Origin: UBA4732 sp963823075 | Lineage (GTDB): Bacteria; Planctomycetota; Planctomycetia; Gemmatales; Gemmataceae | Assembly (NCBI GenBank): GCA_963823075.1 | Contig: CAWGKE010000013.1 | Span: forward strand, 124,001-188,000 | DNA length: 64,000 nucleotides | Reading direction: 5' to 3' | Part shown: in pieces, positions 10,879-19,628 of the stretch | Layout: every line of letters begins with the position of its first letter | Position numbering within the stretch: position 1 is the stretch's first letter | The notes under the pieces: model-generated | Seen by the model: only the letters and a program-made list of their open reading frames with translations | The model's database searches: none | What the model was told of the DNA's origin: nothing | Position numbers and translations under genes: made by a program

Positions 10879-11400
10879 ATGTCCAAACCAACGCGGAAGG
10901 CGGGCAAGGGGCCGGAAGAGATCGCGGTCGTCGGCGAGGTCGATGACTGGGAATCGGAGGTCGTCAAAGCCCTCCTGGAAGTGCCGCCGGGCGGCGAGTG
11001 CGTCTTCTACATCGACTCGGCCGGCGGCAGCGTGTTCGGGGCGCTGGCCGTGCTGACGCTGCTGAAACAACGGAAGCTCGGCGCCTCCGTCGTGGTGCTG
11101 GGCGAGTGTTCGTCGGCGGCGCTCTTGCTGTTCGCCGCCTGCCGGAAGCGGTTCGTGACGCGCTACAGCACGCTGCTGTTCCACCGGATGCGCTGGCAGA
11201 GCGAAAAGCGCGTCAACGCCCAGGAGGCCTTCCACTGGGCCAAGCACTTCGAGGACATGGAAAAGGATATCGACGAACTGCAAGTGAAGTTATTCGGCTC
11301 GGCGGAGCAGCAGGTGCGCGAGTGGACGGCGGAAGGGCAGTACGTCACGGGGCCGCAGATCGTGGCGGCGGGGCTGGCGGAGATGCTGGAGTTGGCGTGA
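10879..11400 (+). CDS. ClpP/SppA-like serine peptidase (stand-alone)
   Basis: 173 residues. I start at ATG 10879, since upstream in-frame sequence is low-quality and overlaps the divergent promoter region. The fold signature of the ClpP/crotonase group is visible: 'VFYIDSAGGSVFGALAVLTLL' and 'VVVLGECSSAALLLFAA' with the likely nucleophile at Ser79, and 'LLFHRM' with the candidate His102. It is shorter than ClpP (about 195-200) and has no ClpX or ClpA partner nearby. It could be a membrane-independent SppA/ClpP-like protease of unknown target. Family assignment is fairly safe, function is not. Confidence 0.8.
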   Translation: MSKPTRKAGKGPEEIAVVGEVDDWESEVVKALLEVPPGGECVFYIDSAGGSVFGALAVLTLLKQRKLGASVVVLGECSSAALLLFAACRKRFVTRYSTLLFHRMRWQSEKRVNAQEAFHWAKHFEDMEKDIDELQVKLFGSAEQQVREWTAEGQYVTGPQIVAAGLAEMLELA

Positions 11401-11409
11401 GCGCCTCGT

Positions 11410-12015
11410 TCACGCCGCGCGATCCCGATCCGACGCTTCCAAATCGTCCACCAAACTCCGCCGCACGTCCTCGCTGAGCGGTGCGCTTTCGTGCGAGTAA
11501 TGCCGCCGCGTCAGCGAGAAGTGCGCCGGGCGGCGGAAGTTCGCCAGCAGCAGCCGCGCCCCTGCGTCCAGCACGAATTGCACCCAGTGCGACGCCCCGA
11601 TGCACTGGTCCTCCGGCCGGCAGGTCAGCAGGTCGGCCGGCAGCTGCGTCGGACCCAGGCACAACCGCAGGTCGCCGCCGCGCAGGTCGCGCCACGGCGC
11701 CAGCTCCTCCGTCAGCCGCGTCTCGTCCACTGTCAGCACGAGCGCTGCCTGGAGGCGGTCGCGCCCCGGCAATAACCGATTATAGATATCCAGTTCCCGT
11801 TGTACGCGGGCCGGCTCCGCCAGCCGGGCCACGCGCAGCACGTCTTGCAGCTGGAACCAAAGCGTCTGGCGGTTGGTGAACACGAGCGCCGCCGCGGGGC
11901 CGATGCGCACGCGGCGATAGCGGTCCAGGTAGCGGGCGTGGGCCGCGAAGAACTCGCCGCGCCTTCCGGCGAACTCCTCCAGCGGCAACAGGTCGTCGAG
12001 CGTCAGCGCGTTCAT
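11410..12015 (-). CDS. DUF3501 family protein
   Basis: 201 residues. The N-terminal pattern 'ALTLDDLLPLEEFAGRRGEFFAAHARYLDRYRRVRIGPAAALVFTN', then 'TLWFQLQDVLRVAR' and 'YNRLLPGRDRLQAALVLTV', is that of the DUF3501 family, usually found beside rubrerythrin or Fe-S reductase genes. The function is unknown. Its start codon overlaps the stop of the upstream aquaporin gene by four bases (12012-12015), so the two are translationally coupled, which is an unusual pairing for this family. Confidence 0.8.
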   Translation of the reverse strand: MNALTLDDLLPLEEFAGRRGEFFAAHARYLDRYRRVRIGPAAALVFTNRQTLWFQLQDVLRVARLAEPARVQRELDIYNRLLPGRDRLQAALVLTVDETRLTEELAPWRDLRGGDLRLCLGPTQLPADLLTCRPEDQCIGASHWVQFVLDAGARLLLANFRRPAHFSLTRRHYSHESAPLSEDVRRSLVDDLEASDRDRAA

Positions 12016-12767
12016 CGCTTCTCCGGCCGCACCTCTTCGTCCGGCGGCTGCAGCACGAACACGTACAAAAACCCGCCCAGGAGCGCCCCGACGATGGGGC
12101 CGACCCAGTAAACCGTGTGGTCGCTGAGGGCGTCGAAGGGTTTGGTCAGGAGCGTCATCTCCCAGACGACCGGGCCGAACCAGCGGGCGGGGTTGGCCGC
12201 GCCGCCGGTCAGGCGGAAGCCGAACAGCACCACCGCCGCCTGGGCGAGGCCGACGACCAGCCCGCCCAACGGCGGGCTGCGCCGGTCCAGCAGCGTGGCC
12301 CAGAAGGCGAAGGCGACAACGCAGGTAAAGAAAATCTCCATTCCGACGCCGCTGAATATCCCCGCCAACTCGACGTGGCCGTAGCCATTCGGGGCGAAAG
12401 CTCGCAGGTGCGGCGCGCCCAGGTACGAAGTCGCTGCGTCCCTGAAGAAGAGGATGCGCAGGAACAATCCCGCCAGGACGGCGCCGAGCAGCTGGGCGAC
12501 GACGAAGCCCAGCAGCTTACGGCCGTCGATGCGGCGGAAGACCCAGAGCATGAGCGTCAGGGCCGGGTTGAGCCCGCCGCCCGAAGCGCGGTGCGTGGCG
12601 GTCAGGGCGACGGCCAGCGTCAGCCCCTCGGCCAGGGCGATCGCCGTCACGTCCAGCCGCGGCTGGTCGGCCAGCGCGGCGACGCACACGACGCCTCCGC
12701 CGACGAAAACGAGGGCGAATGTCCCGATCAGTTCCGCGAGGCAGGCGCGAAGCAGCTTGCTGTCCAT
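12012..12767 (-). CDS. MIP-family channel (aquaporin/glycerol facilitator)
   Basis: 251 residues, six hydrophobic helices. Both NPA-box loops are present: 'GGGLNPALTLML' near residue 67 and 'GGAANPARWFG' near 190, the latter with the conserved Arg of the selectivity filter. It should conduct water or small neutral solutes across the inner membrane. Bases at the filter positions are not enough to say whether water or glycerol is preferred. First gene of a two-gene operon with the DUF3501 gene, divergently transcribed from the DUF1571 lipoprotein. Confidence 0.88.
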   Translation of the reverse strand: MDSKLLRACLAELIGTFALVFVGGGVVCVAALADQPRLDVTAIALAEGLTLAVALTATHRASGGGLNPALTLMLWVFRRIDGRKLLGFVVAQLLGAVLAGLFLRILFFRDAATSYLGAPHLRAFAPNGYGHVELAGIFSGVGMEIFFTCVVAFAFWATLLDRRSPPLGGLVVGLAQAAVVLFGFRLTGGAANPARWFGPVVWEMTLLTKPFDALSDHTVYWVGPIVGALLGGFLYVFVLQPPDEEVRPEKR

Positions 12768-12960
12768 GAATCCCCCCGGCCCTTGGCAATTGCGTATTCA
12801 TACCCGAACGCCGTGGGGAGTCAATCGGTCCTTGGATGGGCGCGCAATTCCTCTATCCTTCCGCCCGGCTTTGCGGTAACTTCCCCCCTCTCTCCGCGCC
12901 GCCCCTGCCGGCGGGCCGGAGCCGGTCCCGCTTCGGAAGGGATTCTGAAAGGTGAGCGGC

Positions 12961-14052
12961 ATGAACGTGCCCCGATCCGCGACGCTCGTTTTGTGTCTGT
13001 TCCTGCTCGGATGCAGTACGGGAACCTATCGCTATCAGATGGCGGACACGCAGGCGCGCCCCGTCGCCCGCCCCAAACCCGACGCCCCGCCGGCCCCTGA
13101 CCTGCGCATCCCGGCCAGCGCCGTCGCCTCGGCGGCGGACGTGCCGCTGGTGCGGGTGCCGCCCGTGCCCCTCGGCAACGGCGCACCGCCGCCGCCGGCC
13201 GACGGTCCCCGGCCGAACCTCGCCCCGGCCCAGCTGCCGGTCCTGCCGCCCGTCCCCGCGCCGCCGGCCGTCGTCCGCCAGGCGTCCGCCGATGCGCCGT
13301 CCGCCCCGCCGTCCGCCCTGCCGTCCACCGATCTGGGGCCGAAGGCCGCCACCCTGCGCGAGTTGCAGCAGCAGGCCGCCTCCTGGTACGCCGGCGTCGA
13401 TTCCTACATCGTCCGCATGACCCGCCGCGAGGTGGTCGGCGGCACGGCCAAGCCCGAAGAGGTCCTGATGCTCTCATTCCGCAAGGAGCCGTGGAGCGTC
13501 CACCTCAAATGGGTCGGCAAGGCCGGCCAGGGGCGCGAAGTCCTCTACGTCAAGGGCCAGCTGGAGAACAAGCTCCACACGCGGCTGGCCGCCGGCGACA
13601 TGCCGTTCACGCCGGCCGGAATGCAGATGGCGCTGGAGGTGAACAGCCCCCTGGTGCGCTCGGCCAGCCGTCATTCGATCACCGAGGCGGGTCTCGGCTC
13701 CTGCATCGACCACCTCGGCGCCTTCCTCGACGCCCAGGACCACGGCGACAAGGGCCGCGGCGCCCTGACCGATCTCGGGATGCAGACGCGGCCGGAATAC
13801 AAGGAGCGGCCGGTGCGCGGCGTGCAAGTGACCCTGCCGCCCGGCGCCGAGCCGGAGCTGCCCAACGGCGGCAAGCGGCTCTACTTCTTCGACCCCGATC
13901 TCCACCTGCCCATGCTCATCATCACCTACGACGACCGGAATCAGGAGGTCGAGTATTACCACTACGACCGTCTGATCGCCCCGGCCGGCCTCGACGGCGA
14001 CGACTTCAACCCGGACAAGCTGTGGAGCGGTTCCAAGACGGCGAGCAAATGA
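12961..14052 (+). CDS. DUF1571 lipoprotein
   Basis: I start at ATG 12961, ten bases after AAAGG, rather than at the in-frame GTG 12952. Signal sequence with lipobox LLGCS. A roughly 110-residue Pro/Ala-rich linker follows, typical of an envelope spacer. The DUF1571 domain fills about residues 120-360 ('WYAGVDSYIVRMTRREVVGG', 'FRKEPWSVHLKWVGKAGQGREVLYVKG', 'LVRSASRHSITEAGLG'). The family is common in planctomycetes and resembles outer-membrane lipoprotein-sorting proteins, but its function is not established. No operon partner downstream. Confidence 0.85.
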   Translation: MNVPRSATLVLCLFLLGCSTGTYRYQMADTQARPVARPKPDAPPAPDLRIPASAVASAADVPLVRVPPVPLGNGAPPPPADGPRPNLAPAQLPVLPPVPAPPAVVRQASADAPSAPPSALPSTDLGPKAATLRELQQQAASWYAGVDSYIVRMTRREVVGGTAKPEEVLMLSFRKEPWSVHLKWVGKAGQGREVLYVKGQLENKLHTRLAAGDMPFTPAGMQMALEVNSPLVRSASRHSITEAGLGSCIDHLGAFLDAQDHGDKGRGALTDLGMQTRPEYKERPVRGVQVTLPPGAEPELPNGGKRLYFFDPDLHLPMLIITYDDRNQEVEYYHYDRLIAPAGLDGDDFNPDKLWSGSKTASK

Positions 14053-14317
14053 GGGGGGCCTGAACATCAAACATCCCCCTGTCACAATGGCAGCGTCACC
14101 GGCCGGCTCTGGCAGCCGCCCGGCGTATTCTCGCCTTCTCTTGATTTTCCTCCGTTCCCATGTTCTACTAGCTTAAAGGCTTAGGTCGCACCGATTGCCG
14201 TGTGGCGTCGGCGGTACGTCCTTTGCATGAAGTGGGTCGAATCAATCTCGGTTCGCCGTGGCCCCGCCGCAGGCCTCCTGCCCCGCGAACCCGGAACGGC
14301 CACAGAGGTCCGCGGCA

Positions 14318-14761
14318 ATGAACGCAACCAAGGAATCCAAAGAGCGTCAGGATTTCAGCATCCTGATAACGGACGACGACGATCGGTGTCGGGAAGCGCT
14401 GCGCGACATCATGGAGCCGGAAGGCTTCCGCACCTTGCTGGCGTCGTCCGGCGAAGAGGCGCTGGACATCGTCCGCGGCATCGGCGTGCATCTGGTGCTG
14501 CTCGACATGCACATGCCGACGCTGACGGGGCTGGAGACGTTGCAGCTGGCCCGGCAGATCAACGCCCTGCTGCCGGCCATCCTGATGACGGGCGACTCCA
14601 GCCAGAGCCTCATGCGCCAGGCCATCCAGGCGCACGTCTACAGCGTCATCCCCAAGCCGGTCGCCAAGAACGTTGTGTTGTATACCGTGGTCCGGGCGCT
14701 GGAACATTGCTACGGCATCCAGCGCCGCGGGACCGCGGAGGATAAAGAGGTTTCCCCCTGA
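14318..14761 (+). CDS. single-domain response regulator
   Basis: 147 residues from ATG 14318; an in-frame GTG at 14258 would add 20 unconserved residues. A receiver domain occupies almost the whole protein: acidic pocket 'ITDDDD', phosphoacceptor Asp in 'LVLLDMHMP', switch Thr in 'LMTGDSS' and Lys in 'IPKPV'. There is no DNA-binding output domain, so it would act by protein contact or as a phosphate sink. No histidine kinase is adjacent. It lies 14 bases upstream of groES and is probably cotranscribed with it. Confidence 0.88.
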   Translation: MNATKESKERQDFSILITDDDDRCREALRDIMEPEGFRTLLASSGEEALDIVRGIGVHLVLLDMHMPTLTGLETLQLARQINALLPAILMTGDSSQSLMRQAIQAHVYSVIPKPVAKNVVLYTVVRALEHCYGIQRRGTAEDKEVSP

Positions 14762-14775
14762 AGGAGCACCGCGGC

Positions 14776-15063
14776 ATGAAGGTCGTACCGCTGAATGACA
14801 AGATCGTGGTCAAGCGTCTGGAGGCCGAAGACAAGACGGCCGGCGGCATCCTGCTGCCGGACGCGGCCAAGGAAAAGCCCCGCCAGGGCAAGGTCGTCAG
14901 CCTCGGCGAAGGCAAGCGTCTGGAAAGCGGCAAGCGCGCCGCCTTCCAGGTCCGCGAAGGCGACCGGGTGCTGTTCTCGTCCTACGCCGGCAACGAAGTG
15001 ACCGTCGGCACGGAGGAGCTGCTCATTATGACCGAGGACGACATCCTCGCCGTGGTGGAGTGA
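14776..15063 (+). CDS. groS: co-chaperonin GroES
   Basis: 95 residues, the standard length. Conserved start 'VVPLNDKIVVKRLEAEDKTAGGILLPDAAKEKP' with the mobile loop, then 'GDRVLFSSYAGNEV' and C-terminal 'MTEDDILAVVE'. The heptameric lid of the GroEL chamber. No groEL follows: the next sequence is a dispersed inverted repeat and then metF. It is therefore an orphan groES behind a response-regulator gene. Several planctomycetes have multiple unlinked groES copies. Confidence 0.95.
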   Translation: MKVVPLNDKIVVKRLEAEDKTAGGILLPDAAKEKPRQGKVVSLGEGKRLESGKRAAFQVREGDRVLFSSYAGNEVTVGTEELLIMTEDDILAVVE

Positions 15064-15080
15064 CCGTCTTCGCACGAGCA

Positions 15081-15196
15081 TTTCACCGCAGAGAACGCGG
15101 AGAGCGCAGAGAAGACAAGGAATAGCTCCGGGGCGTAATGTTCCCTTGGTGCTTGTCTTTGTCTTCTCTGCGCTCTCCGCGTTCTCTGCGGTGAAA
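15081..15196. repeat. dispersed inverted repeat of the 'TTTCACCGCAGAG' type
   Basis: Arms TTTCACCGCAGAGAACGCGG... (15081) and its complement ending GCGGTGAAA (15196), about 38 bases each with a 40-base centre. It separates groS from metF, and may leave metF with its own promoter. Confidence 0.8.
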
Positions 15197-15244
15197 CGCC
15201 TTTTCCGCCTTGGCAAACGCCCCGTCTTGCGCCACAATCACCCC

Positions 15245-16153
15245 ATGCACATTCAAGACATCTTCCGCCAGCACGGCACTACGTTCAGCTTCGAGTTCTT
15301 CCCGCCGAAGACCGACGCGGCGTCCGAGGAGTTGTTCGCCAACATCGCCCGCTTGCAGGAATTGCAGCCGTCGTTCGTCTCCGTCACCTACGGCGCCGGC
15401 GGCTCGACGCGCGAACGCACCCACGACCTCGTCGTCCGCATCCACCGCGAGACCAAGCTGACGGCCGTGTCGCACCTGACCTGCGTATGCCACACGCTTG
15501 ACGAGCTGGCCGCCATTCTCGGCCGATACGCGGCTTCGGGGATCGTCAACATCCTCGCTCTCGGCGGCGACCCGCCGCGCGAGACGCCGAACTACGACCG
15601 CTCGAAGGACGCCTTCGCCCGCGCCGAGGGTTTGGTGCGCTTCATCCGCGCGCACGCCAACCCGCCGGACCCACGCGGCTTCGGGATCGGCGTGGCCGGC
15701 TTCCCCGAAGGCCACCCCGGCACGCCAAACCGCCTCAAAGAGATGGATTATCTCAAGCAAAAGGTGGACGCCGGGGCCGACTACGTCTGCACCCAGCTGT
15801 TCTTCGACAACCGCGACTTCTACGACTTCCGCGAGCGCTGCGACCTGGCCGGGATCAAGGTCCCGGTCCTCGCGGGGATCATGCCGATCACCTCGCGGTC
15901 GGGCATGGTGCGCATGGCGGAACTGGCGCTGGGGGCGCGGTTCCCGGCGAAGCTGCTGCGGGGCCTCTCCCGCTGCGCCGACGAAGAGGCCGTGGCCCGC
16001 GTCGGCGTCCACTGGGCCACCGAGCAGTGCCTCGATTTACTCAATAATCAGGTCCGCGGCATCCACTTCTACACGCTCAACCGTTCCGATGCGACCCGCC
16101 GCATCTACGAGAACCTCGGCGTCACGGATTCCGCGGCGCTGCGGGCGGGCTGA
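15245..16153 (+). CDS. metF: methylenetetrahydrofolate reductase
   Basis: 302 residues from ATG 15245; the longer frame upstream is encoded by the inverted repeat and is not counted. Family landmarks: 'FSFEFFPPKTDAASEEL', 'PSFVSVTYGAGGSTRERT', 'HLTCVCHTLDEL', 'NILALGGDPP', 'QLFFDNRDFYDF', 'PITSRSGM'. An FAD enzyme that reduces 5,10-methylene-THF to 5-methyl-THF for methionine synthesis. Its last 32 bases overlap the convergent gene on the other strand. Confidence 0.95.
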   Translation: MHIQDIFRQHGTTFSFEFFPPKTDAASEELFANIARLQELQPSFVSVTYGAGGSTRERTHDLVVRIHRETKLTAVSHLTCVCHTLDELAAILGRYAASGIVNILALGGDPPRETPNYDRSKDAFARAEGLVRFIRAHANPPDPRGFGIGVAGFPEGHPGTPNRLKEMDYLKQKVDAGADYVCTQLFFDNRDFYDFRERCDLAGIKVPVLAGIMPITSRSGMVRMAELALGARFPAKLLRGLSRCADEEAVARVGVHWATEQCLDLLNNQVRGIHFYTLNRSDATRRIYENLGVTDSAALRAG

Positions 16154-16802
16154 CGGCCACCTCCATGAGCGGCGGTCCGACAGGTTCCTTCGCTGCGACG
16201 GGCAGGGCGTCCGGTTTGGCGGCGGCCGGCCTCAGCGGCCGGACCACCAGCCCCATTACCGATCCCGCCGCCAGCCAGCCGACCGCCTGCTGTCCCGCCT
16301 CGTACAGCACCGCCGGCCAGGGGTGATGAAACCAGATCGGCCCCTGGAGGCCGACCGCCACGGTCGCAAAGACGCCGACCACGGCGACGAACAGCACGCG
16401 CGCTGGGTAGCGCGGCAGGCCGGGCTGCGCCATGACCAGCAGGACGCCGGCCAGCAGCGACGCCGCCAGGAACTGGCAGAACCCGGCGACGTACCGCTGC
16501 GAATCGATCGCGTCCACGCCCTCCTTGCGATAAATGACCTCGACAATGGGGCCGCGGACGCGGCGCGAGTGGTACGCCGCCTCCCGCTGCGGGTCCGCCC
16601 CGCTGACCCCCTCGGGGACAGGGAAGGGCAGCAGGTACGTCCCCGATTCCAGGTTGGCGTTGCGCAGCGCCTGGGCCGCCTCGTCCTCGTTGGGCAGCGG
16701 GTGCGTAAAGCGATACGGCAGCCCCGAATAATCCCAGAAGAAGACCTGCCAGGCGAACAGGACGGCGGCGGACAGCACCGCGCCCACGACCAACCGGATC
16801 AT
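16122..16802 (-). CDS. conserved membrane protein, unknown function
   Basis: 226 residues from ATG 16802, with GGAGGAAGG just upstream. An N-terminal helix (IRLVVGAVLSAAVLFAWQVFFW), a soluble loop of about 90 residues (including 'PLPNEDEAAQALRNANLESGTYLLPFP'), then three helices at about 110-190. The loop pattern, a single N-terminal helix and 'SGTYLLPFP' segment, is one I have seen in planctomycete hypothetical membrane proteins but cannot name. Divergent from the gamma-glutamyltransferase gene, with a long hairpin between them. Confidence 0.75.
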   Translation of the reverse strand: MIRLVVGAVLSAAVLFAWQVFFWDYSGLPYRFTHPLPNEDEAAQALRNANLESGTYLLPFPVPEGVSGADPQREAAYHSRRVRGPIVEVIYRKEGVDAIDSQRYVAGFCQFLAASLLAGVLLVMAQPGLPRYPARVLFVAVVGVFATVAVGLQGPIWFHHPWPAVLYEAGQQAVGWLAAGSVMGLVVRPLRPAAAKPDALPVAAKEPVGPPLMEVAVSPPAAPRNP

Positions 16803-16835
16803 GCGACCTTCCTCCGCGGAGTTTTGGCAGACCAC

Positions 16836-16921
16836 GGCGAGCGGCCGGCGTAAGCCGGCCGGTACAACCTCCGGTCGGCGCCCGTATACTACACCGGCCG
16901 GCTTACGCCCGGCCGCTCGCC
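16836..16921. repeat. intergenic palindrome, GCGAGCGGCCGGCGTAAGCC family
   Basis: Arms beginning GGCGAGCGGCCGGCGTAAGC and ending with the complement GGCCGCTCGCC. A second copy lies at 61476-61540, and a shorter relative with core GGGGGCGTAAGCCCCC at 45553-45625. It sits between divergent genes here, so it is not a terminator for either. Confidence 0.8.
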
Positions 16922-16938
16922 AATACCCGGAGTGCATC

Positions 16939-18651
16939 ATGCGCCGTTGCCGCATTCTACTCGATTCTCTGAGCCGCCGCGTCCTGCATTTCCTTGGCCC
17001 AGGCGCCGCCGTCCTGGCGCTGACCGGCGCCCCGGCGACGGCGGACGACCGGCCCGCGAAGGAGCGGCACGGCATGGTCGTGGCGGTGTCGCCGGCCGGC
17101 GCGGAGGTCGGCCGCGACGTGCTGAAGCAGGGCGGCGACGCGGTGGACGCGGCCGTGGCGACGGCGTTCGCGGAGGCGGTGACGTGGCCGGCGGCCGGCA
17201 ACCTCGGCGGCGGCGGCTTCATGCTCGTTTACCCCGGCGGCACGGCCGAGCCTGTCGTCATCGACTACCGGGAGACGGCCCCGCTGGCCGCCACAAAGAC
17301 GATGTTCACGAAGAAAGACGACGGCTTCAGTCCGAAGTCGGTCGGCGTGCCCGGCACGGTCGCCGGCCTGGCCCTCGCCCACGCCCGCTTCGGCAAGCTG
17401 CCGTGGAAGGACGTGGTGGCGCCTGCGGTGAAACTGGCCGAGGACGGCTTCGTCATCGACGAGGCGCTGGCGTCGTCGCTGAATTCCGTGGTCGGCTCAT
17501 CGAAGGACTTTCCCGAATTGCGGCGCGTGCTGGGCAAGGACGGCGGCGCCGGCCAATGGAAGGCCGGCGACCGGCTGGTGCAGCCGGACCTGGCGAAGAC
17601 GCTGCGCCGCATCGCCGAGAACGGCGCCGACGGCTTCTACGGAGGCGAGACGGCCGAGCTGCTGGCCACGGAGATGAAGGCCGACGGCGGCGTCGTCACG
17701 AAGGAAGACCTGGAAAGTTACAAAGCCAAGGAGCGGGCGCCGATCCACGGCGTCTACCGCGGCTATGACGTGTACGCCCCACCGCCGTCGAGTTCCGGCG
17801 GCGTCTGCCTGGTGGAGATGCTGAACATTCTGGAGAATTACGACCTGCGAAAGCAGGGCCGCTGGTCGCCGGAGACGCTGCACCTCATGATCGAGACGAT
17901 GCGCCGCGCCTACTGCGACCGCGCCCGCTATCTCGGCGACGCCGACTTCGTGAAAATCCCGGACTTCCTGACGAGCAAGGACTACGCGAAGAAGCTGGCC
18001 GCCGGCATCGACCCGGACAAGGCGACGCCGAGCGCCGACCTGGCCAAGGACGTTCCGCTGGCGCCGGAGGGCGAGGACACCACGCATTTCTCGGTGATCG
18101 ACGCCGACGGCATGGCGGTGAGCAACACGTACACGCTGGAGAATCTGTACGGCTGCCGGATCATGGTGAAGGGCGCCGGCTTCCTGCTCAACAACGAGAT
18201 GACGGATTTCAACTGGTTCCCCGGCCGGACGACGGCGAAGGGCCAGATCGGCACGGCGCCGAACCAGATCGCGCCGGGCAAGCGGATGCTCAGCTCTCAG
18301 TGTCCGACGATCGTGGCGCACGACGGCAAGGTGCTGCTGGTGACGGGCAGCCCCGGCAGCCGGACGATCATCAACACGGTGCTTTGCGTGGTGGTGAACG
18401 TGATCGACTTCGACATGGACGCGCGATCGGCGGTGGACGCGCCGCGATTGCATCACCAGTGGTTCCCGGATGAAGCGAAGTTCGAGGGGATGGCGGAGTA
18501 TCCCGATGCGGTGAAGCGGCTGAAAGAGATGGGGCACGTCGTCGTGACGGGGAAGCAGGGCGACGCGCACACCATTGGGGTGGACCCGAAAACGGGCGAA
18601 TACGTCGGGGCGGAGGACCGGCGCGTGGACGGCAAGGCGGCGGGGTTCTGA
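16939..18651 (+). CDS. ggt: gamma-glutamyltransferase
   Basis: 570 residues from ATG 16939. Signal peptide at 1-36 (ends ATADD). Family landmarks: 'GMVVAVSPAGAEVGRDVLKQGGDAVDAAVATAFAEAVTWPAAGNLGGGGFMLVY', 'DYRETAP', 'PSSSGGVCLVEMLNILE', and 'TTHFSVIDADGMAVSNTYTLE', whose first Thr (about 381) is the self-cleavage and nucleophile residue, then 'CPTIV' and 'GSPGSRTIINTVL'. A periplasmic enzyme that cleaves or transfers the gamma-glutamyl group of glutathione. A short copy of its 3' end recurs at about 20157-20195. Confidence 0.93.
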   Translation: MRRCRILLDSLSRRVLHFLGPGAAVLALTGAPATADDRPAKERHGMVVAVSPAGAEVGRDVLKQGGDAVDAAVATAFAEAVTWPAAGNLGGGGFMLVYPGGTAEPVVIDYRETAPLAATKTMFTKKDDGFSPKSVGVPGTVAGLALAHARFGKLPWKDVVAPAVKLAEDGFVIDEALASSLNSVVGSSKDFPELRRVLGKDGGAGQWKAGDRLVQPDLAKTLRRIAENGADGFYGGETAELLATEMKADGGVVTKEDLESYKAKERAPIHGVYRGYDVYAPPPSSSGGVCLVEMLNILENYDLRKQGRWSPETLHLMIETMRRAYCDRARYLGDADFVKIPDFLTSKDYAKKLAAGIDPDKATPSADLAKDVPLAPEGEDTTHFSVIDADGMAVSNTYTLENLYGCRIMVKGAGFLLNNEMTDFNWFPGRTTAKGQIGTAPNQIAPGKRMLSSQCPTIVAHDGKVLLVTGSPGSRTIINTVLCVVVNVIDFDMDARSAVDAPRLHHQWFPDEAKFEGMAEYPDAVKRLKEMGHVVVTGKQGDAHTIGVDPKTGEYVGAEDRRVDGKAAGF

Positions 18652-18734
18652 CGAAGCGCCGCCGCTTGCCGCCCTCGGCAAACGGCGCGGCTCCCGAGCC
18701 AAACGCATCGGGAGCCGCACCCTGAAGACTCGGG

Positions 18735-19628
18735 TTACGCGAATTGGAGAGTCGAGGCGTCGGCGCTGGTGATTTGCATCCAGCCGCCGCCGTTGGAGAA
18801 GATCCAGATTCCAGCGCCCGGGAACTCGCCCGCCACGCGCCCGGCGTCCGCACTCGTGCCCGCGGAAGAAATGCCGATGCCGGTGGAATCGACCGTGGTG
18901 AGCTGTTCCCAGCCGCCGCTGTCCTCGTAGCGCCAGACGCCGCCGCCGGAAAACTCGGCCGCCACGTTGCCGTTGCCGTCGATGCGGACGAAGGTGGCGT
19001 CGGCGGTGGTGAGGTGTTGCCAGCCGGTGCTGTCCTCGTAGCGCCAGACGCCGCCGCCGGAAAACTCGGCCGCCACGTTGCCGGCGCCGGCGAGATCGAG
19101 GCTGGTGGCGTCGTCGGTGGTGAGCTGTCGCCAACCGGTGCTGTTCTCGAAGCGCCACACGCCGCCGCCGGGAAACTCGGCCGCCACGTCCCCGTTCTTG
19201 TCGGTACGGACCAGGGAGGCGTCGGCGGTGGTGAGCTGTTCCCAGCCGGTGCTGTCCTCGAAACGCCACACCCCGCCGCCGGTAAACTCGGCCGCCACGT
19301 TGCCGCCCGTCTTGATGTCCAGGGCGGCGGCGTCGGCGGTGGTGAGCTGTTGCCAGCCGGTGCTGTCCTCGAAGCGCCACACCCCGGCGCCGGAAAACTC
19401 GGCCGCCACTTCGCCGTTGCTGCCGCAGCGGACGAACTTGGCGTCGGCGGTGGTCAGCTGTTCCCAGCCGGTGCTGTCCTCCCAGCGCCACACGCCGGAC
19501 CCGGAGAAATCAGCGGCAAGTGTGGACGGGACACAGCGGCTTTCGAGCTGTTCCAGCATCAGGCGGGGATGTTCCGCCTGGGGGGCGGGACGGGATTTCT
19601 TATAGCGCATTTCATTCAGCCAACTCAT
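18735..19628 (-). CDS. exported protein of seven tandem 37-residue repeats
   Basis: 297 residues. The N-terminus lacks a classical hydrophobic signal but carries 'LMLEQLESRCVPS', the motif placed near the start of many planctomycete exported proteins. From about residue 37 there are seven repeats of 37 residues, consensus 'AAEFSGGGVWRYEDSTGWQ.LTTADA', mirrored by a 111-base tandem repeat in the DNA. The last repeat is diverged. The Trp/Gly pattern suggests a beta-propeller or beta-solenoid of seven blades. Repeat copies are 80-90 percent alike, indicating recent expansion. Function unknown. Confidence 0.85.
   Translation of the reverse strand: MSWLNEMRYKKSRPAPQAEHPRLMLEQLESRCVPSTLAADFSGSGVWRWEDSTGWEQLTTADAKFVRCGSNGEVAAEFSGAGVWRFEDSTGWQQLTTADAAALDIKTGGNVAAEFTGGGVWRFEDSTGWEQLTTADASLVRTDKNGDVAAEFPGGGVWRFENSTGWRQLTTDDATSLDLAGAGNVAAEFSGGGVWRYEDSTGWQHLTTADATFVRIDGNGNVAAEFSGGGVWRYEDSGGWEQLTTVDSTGIGISSAGTSADAGRVAGEFPGAGIWIFSNGGGWMQITSADASTLQFA

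Noticed and set aside
14180..14240. Possible sigma-54 type promoter upstream of the response regulator
   Set aside because: TGGC and TTGCA boxes are present but the spacing does not fit GG-N10-GC.
18780..19500. Regular 111-base repeats that might look like a CRISPR array
   Set aside because: Period is 111 bases without spacers, and the repeats encode a 37-residue protein unit in frame.
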